A stretch of 64,000 nucleotides of DNA from JAABRU01 sp050180235 (GTDB lineage Bacteria; Desulfobacterota; Desulfobacteria; Desulfobacterales; Desulfococcaceae): contig JBFXEJ010000013.1 of NCBI GenBank assembly GCA_050180235.1, positions 1-64,000 of the forward strand. The letters run 5' to 3'. Both the position numbers and the translations under genes were made by a program. Within the stretch, counting starts at the first letter, position 1, and each line of letters opens with the position of its first letter. A model generated the notes under the pieces. The model ran no database searches and was not told the origin of the DNA. It saw only the letters and a list, made by a program, of their open reading frames with translations. Below, piece by piece: positions 59,309 through 64,000 of the stretch.

Positions 59309-59644
59309 TTATCCTTTGCAGTAATTGGTGTATTTTCTCACATCAGACGGGTGAAATCCCAACACAATATTCTCTCTCGGAATGCCGGCATCAGCCAGCT
59401 CTTCCGCAATTCCATATTCAGTGCCATCTCTCTGTATCCATAATTTGTCACCGATAATATCAATATGAACAAGACAGCCGTGTATCCGTTTATCTGCCTG
59501 CCAGCCGAGTGTCAGAAGCAGATAACAGTCTGTTTCTTTCTCAAAAACAGTCCGTGTTTCTATTTCTCCATAAGCATATGGTATTTTTGTATAATCAGAT
59601 AATTTCTGACAAATGATGCTGCGATAGGTATCTAAGGAAACCAT
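59309..59644 (-). CDS. XisI-like protein
   Basis: The 111-residue protein (YRSIICQKLSDYTKIPYAYGEIETRTVFEKETDCYLLLTLGWQADKRIHGCLVHIDIIGDKLWIQRDGTEYGIAEELADAGIPRENIVLGFHPSDVRKYTNY) is a clear XisI family member, first described as a controlling factor for fdxN element excision in heterocystous cyanobacteria. The pair XisH/XisI is widespread and its general role is not settled. Here XisI is complete, but only the tail of XisH is left upstream. Confidence 0.82.
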   Translation of the reverse strand: MVSLDTYRSIICQKLSDYTKIPYAYGEIETRTVFEKETDCYLLLTLGWQADKRIHGCLVHIDIIGDKLWIQRDGTEYGIAEELADAGIPRENIVLGFHPSDVRKYTNYCKG

Positions 59645-59757
59645 TTGACAATCTCCTCTCTTTTGGGATCAAAGACAGTCAGTCTTATTCTCCTGTTTTT
59701 CAGCAGTATTTTGCCTATTGGCTCTTCAAAAAGCTCTTCAAATTTTGTTTCGCATGG
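59632..59757 (-). pseudogene. XisH C-terminal remnant
   Basis: Read on the minus strand, about 40 codons after a TAG encode ETKFEELFEEPIGKILLKN followed by RRIRLTVFDPKREEIVKWFP and a stop just at the xisI start. This matches the end of XisH proteins as I recall them. The N-terminal two thirds are missing and are replaced upstream by a fragment of the HNH-partner gene family in another frame. Confidence 0.55.
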
Positions 59758-59866
59758 CTATCAGTTTGTCATATCTGCGCTGAACATTAACCGGAATGCC
59801 TTTATTAATATTCATCAGCAATTGGGATTCTCTGTCAGAAAGCCGGTTTTTCGTATATCGCAAAGA
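59755..59866 (-). pseudogene. Fragment of an HNH-partner-like gene
   Basis: A minus-strand frame reads LRYTKNRLSDRESQLLMNINKG, then IPVNVQRRYDKLIAMRNKI and a stop. It aligns well with residues about 38-75 of the 54821 protein. Only this internal piece is present, joined to the XisH remnant on one side and an attC-like site on the other. Confidence 0.55.
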
Positions 59867-59930
59867 TAACCGGCAACTGCCCATGGAGCGTAGCCGAAGA
59901 GTCAATTGTCCGGTTGATCGCCGGTTAGTA
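59865..59930 (-). repeat. attC-like site after the kinase gene
   Basis: On the minus strand, CTAACCGGCGATCAACCGGACAATTG, a loop, then CAGTTGCCGGTTATC. The arms AACCGGACAATTG and CAGTTGCCGGTT pair with one unpaired A, as in attC 3. The outer boxes are GTACTAAC and GTTATC, only partial matches to consensus. It starts ten bases after the kinase stop. Confidence 0.6.
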
Positions 59931-59939
59931 CCTTACTAT

Positions 59940-61238
59940 TTAATTTTCATTCTTCACAAGCCACGCAGCAATGCGTGGATGATACATTGATTGGACAGTC
60001 ACGTTGATCTGAATCGCACAGGTATTCAGGTTCATCCTACAGCGGCCTTCATTTTCAGAAAGTTTGGCATCAAGAATAATTCTCTGTGCCAATGCTTCAT
60101 CAATTTTCGACCCTGCCATTGTGCATAACTGACGCATTACATGCCAACGATTATGTGATGAACCCAACTCCGCCGTAGCGTGTACGACCAGTGAGCGAAT
60201 CGCTACACCACCTAACTCATAAAATGTCTGAAGTCCTTTCACTATCACATCGCAGAAATCAAATAAGAATGATGCATGTGCCCGCCTACAGTACTTCCAG
60301 CAGATATCAGACCACCCACCATTATCGGCATCGTGTATCGAACGAATCGCTGCTGGCCGAAGCTCGTCAAGAAGAGTATCCTCATCATATGGCTCGCTTC
60401 GAAGGTATTCCACAAACTCGGATACCTGTTCTTGCGTCCATTGGTCAGATCGAACGCGTTCCAGCCAATCGGAACTCGCGAACTCCACATCTTCAGGCGG
60501 CTCAACTTCGCGCATTGCACGAATGAGGTCAACGCGCACTTCGGCTACGCTCGGGTATCGCCCATTACAATCGGTCTTGGTGCACTTTGCAATAATATCC
60601 CCCATCGGCCCCTTTGCCGACTGCTCATGATGCGGAACGCGATTGCCAAATCCGTAGATATCATGGAGAATGCAGCCGAAAGCATAGATGTCCGCGCGTG
60701 CATCCACGTTATGAAAATTTCTGGCCTGCTCTGGGGGCATATAAAGTGTCGTGCCCCAAACACTATTCACGGCAGTGAACTGTGTAGTATCGGACATAGC
60801 AGGTAGAGCTATCCCAAAGTCACTGAGTGTCCATCGCTCATCATGCAATAGTATGTTGCCTGGTTTCAGATCCCGGTGGAAGCACTCCAACGAATGAATG
60901 TAGTCGAGCGCATCCAATACAGCAATAAGTATGTCGTGCCACGACGGATCTGCTGCTTCATGAGTTTTTATCCAATCGCTAAGAGAACTGGTTGCAAGTG
61001 GCATTACATACCAAGGATCGGGGCCGTCAAGTTGATGTGTGAGAACGGGCATCACAAATGAACCGCCCAATTCCTTCTGGAGTTTAGCCTCTCGACAGAA
61101 TCTCTGCCGAATTTTGTCAGTACGAAGTTCCTTGGCGACGGGGTCAAAGATTTTCCGTGCTGCAAGCGTACCATCATCCAGAGTCACACGCTCGATCACG
61201 CCAAAAGCACCTTTCGCAATTTGAGATTCTACCTTCAT
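59940..61238 (-). CDS. Ser/Thr protein kinase in a cassette-like setting
   Basis: The 432-residue protein has a complete eukaryotic-type kinase domain: Gly loop KGAFG at residues 9-13, ATP-anchoring K29, catalytic HRDLKPGN at 121-128, DFG at 140-142 and an MPPEQA activation-segment end near 171. It is soluble, with no membrane segment. The C-terminal 200 residues are a helical region of no family that I recognise (EYLRSEPYDEDTLLDELRPAAIRSI; LVVHATAELGSSHNRWHV), suggesting HEAT-like repeats. AGGATGAACAA precedes the ATG. attC-like sites flank it, and base composition differs from the neighbouring PIN toxin. A defence or regulatory role is possible but unproven. Confidence 0.82.
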   Translation of the reverse strand: MKVESQIAKGAFGVIERVTLDDGTLAARKIFDPVAKELRTDKIRQRFCREAKLQKELGGSFVMPVLTHQLDGPDPWYVMPLATSSLSDWIKTHEAADPSWHDILIAVLDALDYIHSLECFHRDLKPGNILLHDERWTLSDFGIALPAMSDTTQFTAVNSVWGTTLYMPPEQARNFHNVDARADIYAFGCILHDIYGFGNRVPHHEQSAKGPMGDIIAKCTKTDCNGRYPSVAEVRVDLIRAMREVEPPEDVEFASSDWLERVRSDQWTQEQVSEFVEYLRSEPYDEDTLLDELRPAAIRSIHDADNGGWSDICWKYCRRAHASFLFDFCDVIVKGLQTFYELGGVAIRSLVVHATAELGSSHNRWHVMRQLCTMAGSKIDEALAQRIILDAKLSENEGRCRMNLNTCAIQINVTVQSMYHPRIAAWLVKNEN

Positions 61239-61297
61239 TTGTTCATCCTGCTATTGTCCTCAACGTATACAAAGACTTTTTATCGTAAGACTCTATG

Positions 61298-61362
61298 CCA
61301 TAACAATAAGTTTACCGGCTGGGCAACTTGTCCGCTCAATCCTTTGCAAAGATTTGGTTAAA
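61298..61362 (-). repeat. Possible attC-like site between PIN toxin and kinase genes
   Basis: On the minus strand the stretch begins GTTTAAC (a full RYYYAAC match), contains ATTGAGCGGACAAGTTGCCC, and ends TTATTGTTATGGC. The internal pairing is weaker than in attC 2-4. Its spacing, 40 bases after the PIN toxin stop and 60 before the kinase ATG, suits a cassette junction. Confidence 0.42.
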
Positions 61363-61399
61363 CAGCGATCAGTACATCTCCATTTATAATATCATAAAA

Positions 61400-61867
61400 T
61401 TATGGATAATTATTCGGATTCTCTATTGGTAAACCTTCTTTTGCCGCCGCGTTTGTCAGACGATCATCGGCTGAAACAAAAGTGAATATTTCCGGATCAA
61501 TATGTAAGAAAAACGGATACAAAGCCATTGCAGATGCCAATTGTACACTGTCATAGGCTCTCAATGGATGTTTCTGAACATATTCCCCTGCTTTTTCGAT
61601 GACAGTCCGCCCTGTTTCAACCACTTTGAAATAAGTATCCAAATCATATCTGAACATCTGAACTGCTGCTGCAATATCTGTTGAATCAATTTTGCTCTCA
61701 CGCTGCAACCGTGCAAAAGCACTCAAAACCTCCACCCATGTTATTCGTGATATGACAACAATGTTTCCTGTGTAAGATGCAGTGATTTCCCTTATCCACA
61801 ATGAACCTTTTTCCTTGACATACCGCTTGACAAGAGCACTGCTGTCGAAAAAATATGTTTTTATCAT
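61400..61867 (-). CDS. PIN-domain toxin (VapC-like)
   Basis: The 155-residue protein starts IKTYFFDSSALVKRYVKEKG, a standard PIN-domain opening with the first catalytic Asp. WVEVLSAFAR near 44-53, LRAYDSVQLASAMAL near 102-116 and FVSADDRLTNAAAKEGL near 129-145 carry the other acidic residues. It overlaps its antitoxin gene by four bases. Free toxin would be expected to cleave RNA. An attC-like site follows it. Confidence 0.85.
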   Translation of the reverse strand: MIKTYFFDSSALVKRYVKEKGSLWIREITASYTGNIVVISRITWVEVLSAFARLQRESKIDSTDIAAAVQMFRYDLDTYFKVVETGRTVIEKAGEYVQKHPLRAYDSVQLASAMALYPFFLHIDPEIFTFVSADDRLTNAAAKEGLPIENPNNYP

Positions 61868-62157
61868 TGTTCCCGCTCTTCCATAATCATCTCAGAAAGC
61901 GGTTTGGAAGCTGCCTGAGCCAGTATCTCCGCCAGCCGGCTGCGTTCTTCCTCAGACACAGGTGTTATTTGAGAATAACCCTGTGGCGGAGTCAGTAAAC
62001 CGATTTGTATGAGAAATTGTATAATCTGTTCGGATCGGTCAGATACTGTTTCAGGAATAATCTGAATCTTTATTTTTTGATTCTCATGGATATTCAGAGG
62101 TTCCAGAGGGTGTATCTGTCCATGTTCATAAACAGCAGAAACTATTTGATTTATCAT
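61864..62157 (-). CDS. AF2212/DUF104-like antitoxin
   Basis: The 97-residue protein begins MINQIVSAVYEHGQIHPLEPLNIHENQKIKIQII, the small beta-barrel of AF2212-type antitoxins, followed by an acidic helical tail (SEEERSRLAEILAQAASKPLSEMIMEEREQ). ATG 62157 is chosen because GGTGGAGGATTAATT lies directly upstream. It overlaps the PIN toxin start (ATGA). Confidence 0.8.
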   Translation of the reverse strand: MINQIVSAVYEHGQIHPLEPLNIHENQKIKIQIIPETVSDRSEQIIQFLIQIGLLTPPQGYSQITPVSEEERSRLAEILAQAASKPLSEMIMEEREQ

Positions 62158-62197
62158 AATTAATCCTCCACCATCCAGCACTGACTGAAATCATTTT

Positions 62198-62932
62198 TTA
62201 CTGTACATCATTTTGCAGCAGCATTTCCATTGCCTGGGGCATTCCCTGAGATTGGATAATCCTTGCTTTGGATTCTCCGGGCAGTGTTATGGAAAGAGAC
62301 ATGGCATGAAGTCCCATGCGTTTGAAATTGCAGTTGTCTTCCAGATAACGCACGGCACGGAGAGAACCGTAACGATTGTCGCCCGTAACCGGATGACCGG
62401 CCAGTTTTGCATGTCGCCGAATCTGGTGTTTGCGTCCTGTAAGGGGATGGCATTCTGCACAGGTATAATGCGGCGTATGGCGCAGTACACAAAACTCGGT
62501 GCGGCATTGCTGTTTTTTCCCTTTTCCCTGCACAAGATTCCGTCCTCCTGCTTCTGCGGACAGGGGCCATTCCCATATGCCTTTGTTTTCCTTTAATTCT
62601 CCGTGAAGAATCGCGATATATTTCTTTTCCGCGAGTCCCTTTTCAAACTGAAGGGAAAAATAGCGGAAAATTTCTGAACGGCAGGCCAGCAGAATCACGC
62701 CGCTGGTCTGTCTGTCCAGACGGTGAACCGGATGAATCCCAAATTTCGGATCAAATGCGGTATTCTCTGCAAGTGCAGGATCATTGGCAATGAGATCTGC
62801 TGCGAAAGAGCAGACATCTTTGCCCGGATCATTGTGAACACTCATGCCCGCAGGTTTTTCCACAGCCAGCCAGCCTTTGCCCGAAGCAAGAACAGCAATG
62901 CTTTCCGAAACCGTATTTGTCAATTCTTCCAT
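62198..62932 (-). CDS. RluA-family pseudouridine synthase
   Basis: The 244-residue enzyme isomerises uridine in rRNA or tRNA. The catalytic Asp is in HPVHRLDRQTSGVILLA (about residues 66-82), the opening WLAVEKPAGMSVH (about 20-32) is typical, and HPLTGRKHQIRRHAKLAGHPVTGDNRYG (about 162-189) is the RluA C-terminal motif. No S4 domain precedes it, placing it with the RluA/TruC-like group. ATG 62932 is chosen as the likely start; a longer frame reaches 62971. It begins the chromosomal backbone after the accessory region. Confidence 0.88.
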   Translation of the reverse strand: MEELTNTVSESIAVLASGKGWLAVEKPAGMSVHNDPGKDVCSFAADLIANDPALAENTAFDPKFGIHPVHRLDRQTSGVILLACRSEIFRYFSLQFEKGLAEKKYIAILHGELKENKGIWEWPLSAEAGGRNLVQGKGKKQQCRTEFCVLRHTPHYTCAECHPLTGRKHQIRRHAKLAGHPVTGDNRYGSLRAVRYLEDNCNFKRMGLHAMSLSITLPGESKARIIQSQGMPQAMEMLLQNDVQ

Positions 62933-63083
62933 TTGATTATACAATATGCAAATTTTCCAACCATATACCATTACTCAGAATATTTAATGGTAAAGCCGCG
63001 AATGATACGAATATTACACGGATTATGTTTTGTGCGATTCGTGCAGATTCGTGTGATTCGTGGCTGATTTAAATTATATTAAA

Positions 63084-63758
63084 TCAGGCAAACCCGCACC
63101 ATGCTGTAAGTTTATCAGCAGATTCACGGGGAGTTTCAAGCTGATTTGCCGGAAAATCCCAATCAGGATAACCGATGGCAATCGCAATGATGATTTGTTT
63201 GGTATCAGAAATATTACAGAATTTTCTTAATACTTCCGGGTACATCACACCCTGATCCTGAATACAGGTTCCCAAACCGTAATGCAGGGCCGCCAGACAG
63301 ACTGTCTGGGCAACAGCACCAATGTCAAATACCGGTGAACCTTCGGCAAGTATCCGGTCAGCACAGATAATTACCGCAGCAGGGGCATTGAAAAAACAAA
63401 GCCCTCTCTCCATCCACTGTGTGCGTTTATCCCTATCTTCCCGCTTAATATCAAGGATCTGAAAAATCTGTTTGGCAAGTTGGACCTGACGATCACGGTA
63501 AACACTGTCCAAAGGCCATCCGGTAACGCAATGTTCTGAATGAGGTTTTTCACCGGCTCTGAATTTTTCAATAACGCTGTTTTTAACCGAATCCAAAACA
63601 TTTTTTGTGATAACTGTGAATTCCCAGGGCTGCGTATTCATTGCAGATGGCGCACGGCATGCAGTTTCAAGGATTTCCCGGATAACTGCCTGCGGAACCT
63701 GATCATTTTTGAACGATCTGATGCTTTTCCGTTTTTTTATTGCTTCAATAATATCCAT
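63084..63758 (-). CDS. Nitroreductase family protein
   Basis: The 224-residue flavoprotein has the FMN-binding RKSIRSFKNDQVP (about 9-21) and ACRAPSAMNTQPWEFTVI (about 32-49) segments, and the late GAVAQTVCLAALHYGLGTCIQD (about 146-167) and AIAIGYPDW (about 189-197) motifs of nitroreductases. Such enzymes reduce nitro groups, quinones or enones with NAD(P)H. Physiological substrate unknown. ATG 63758 fits the AAAGGAC site better than ATG 63764. Confidence 0.88.
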   Translation of the reverse strand: MDIIEAIKKRKSIRSFKNDQVPQAVIREILETACRAPSAMNTQPWEFTVITKNVLDSVKNSVIEKFRAGEKPHSEHCVTGWPLDSVYRDRQVQLAKQIFQILDIKREDRDKRTQWMERGLCFFNAPAAVIICADRILAEGSPVFDIGAVAQTVCLAALHYGLGTCIQDQGVMYPEVLRKFCNISDTKQIIIAIAIGYPDWDFPANQLETPRESADKLTAWCGFA

Positions 63759-63837
63759 AAACATGTCCTTTTTTCATTCTCTGCATATTTTTTCAATTTT
63801 AAATTCATATTCTCTGAAATACAGTGATGTTCCGCGT

Positions 63838-63917
63838 GTGCAAAAAACCGCTCCGCTTAATTTTTGCACTCCTTCCTGTTCGCAAACCCTAAGGGTTTTG
63901 AAAACCCTTAGGGTTTG
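63838..63917. repeat. GTGCAAAAAACCGC hairpin and AAACCCTAAGGGTTT palindrome
   Basis: GTGCAAAAA...TTTTTGCAC at 63838-63869 is a third copy of the hairpin found at 23944 and 24110, 32 bases long and identical in the core. It is followed at 63883-63917 by CAAACCCTAAGGGTTTTG and AAAACCCTTAGGGTTTG, a palindrome related to 24262 and 18222. Either could end the gene at 63935. Confidence 0.8.
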
Positions 63918-63934
63918 CACAGAAAAAAATTCTG

Positions 63935-64000
63935 TTATTTTCCCAGCATTCCTTTTTTCAGGGAATTATCCGCGGGCTTTTCACCCAGCCAGATGGAAAA
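63935..64000 (-). CDS. C-terminal end of a chalcone isomerase-like protein (partial)
   Basis: The last 21 codons of a minus-strand gene enter from the window edge: FSIWLGEKPADNSLKKGMLG and a final Lys before TAA at 63935. The IWLG-(D/E)-KP-x-(D/E)-x-SLKK-x-(L/M)LG pattern matches the end of bacterial chalcone isomerase-like proteins as I remember them. Most of the gene lies outside the window, so the call is tentative. Confidence 0.5.
   Translation of the reverse strand, partial: FSIWLGEKPADNSLKKGMLGK

Overview
The window looks like chromosomal DNA of a sulfate-reducing (or related anaerobic) member of the Desulfobacterota, most likely a Desulfobacterales relative. The pointers are a tetraheme cytochrome c3 beside a MetV-type methylenetetrahydrofolate reductase C-terminal protein, a siroheme decarboxylase-like protein, an orange-protein-like NifX/MinD locus, a DUF6178 protein, and OmpA/VWA lipoproteins. 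Base composition is moderate and intergenic DNA is unusually rich in short palindromic repeats. The taxon is inferred from gene content only.

Layout. 0.7-2.4 kb: a MIO-type aromatic amino acid ammonia-lyase closest to cyanobacterial PAL. 2.6-5.2 kb: a ZnuBCA zinc importer. 5.8-7.6 kb: a Cache-type chemoreceptor. 7.8-10.6 kb: a B12-binding radical SAM protein, a siroheme decarboxylase-like regulator and an IscU-like scaffold. 10.8-14.3 kb: the orange-protein-like cluster, ending in a strong terminator. 14.9-18.2 kb: a four-gene pseudopilin operon whose last member carries two LamG-like domains. 18.3-20.3 kb: a U32 protein. 20.4-23.8 kb: an array of mobile gene cassettes (toxin-antitoxin genes and unknowns) separated by attC-like sites, all on the minus strand, with no integrase in view. 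24-28.9 kb: repeats, DUF6178, AmpG, a TrpF-like protein lacking the catalytic Cys, and EF-P. 29.2-31.5 kb: an operon of membrane cytochrome b, Fe-S protein, cytochrome c3 and MetV. 31.8-34.9 kb: AT-rich accessory DNA with a small P-loop protein and a restriction-modification pair whose endonuclease is frameshifted. 35.3-40.4 kb: MBL-fold protein, sigma-54 activator, tRNA-Asn, DusB and small conserved genes. 40.8-48 kb: two VWA/TSP3/OmpA lipoproteins, AsmA and a repeat-containing OmpA protein. 48-54.3 kb: histidine kinase, RlpA, Lon, Hsp20. 54.4-62.2 kb: a second accessory region with an interrupted HNH gene, orphan antitoxins, a type IIG restriction-modification enzyme, XisI beside an XisH remnant, and a second cassette-like stretch with a Ser/Thr kinase and a PIN toxin pair. 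62.2-64 kb: RluA-type pseudouridine synthase, nitroreductase and the end of a chalcone isomerase-like gene.

The two most interesting proposals are the MetV-cytochrome operon, a possible membrane electron conduit for the methyl-branch of the C1 pathway, and the integrase-less cassette arrays. Several dispersed repeat families also stand out, notably hairpins with a constant CTTCCAG loop and a changing stem, and paired ATACCAATTC ends that twice begin exactly at the stop codon of a gene. All statements come from reading the sequence by eye; no searches were run.
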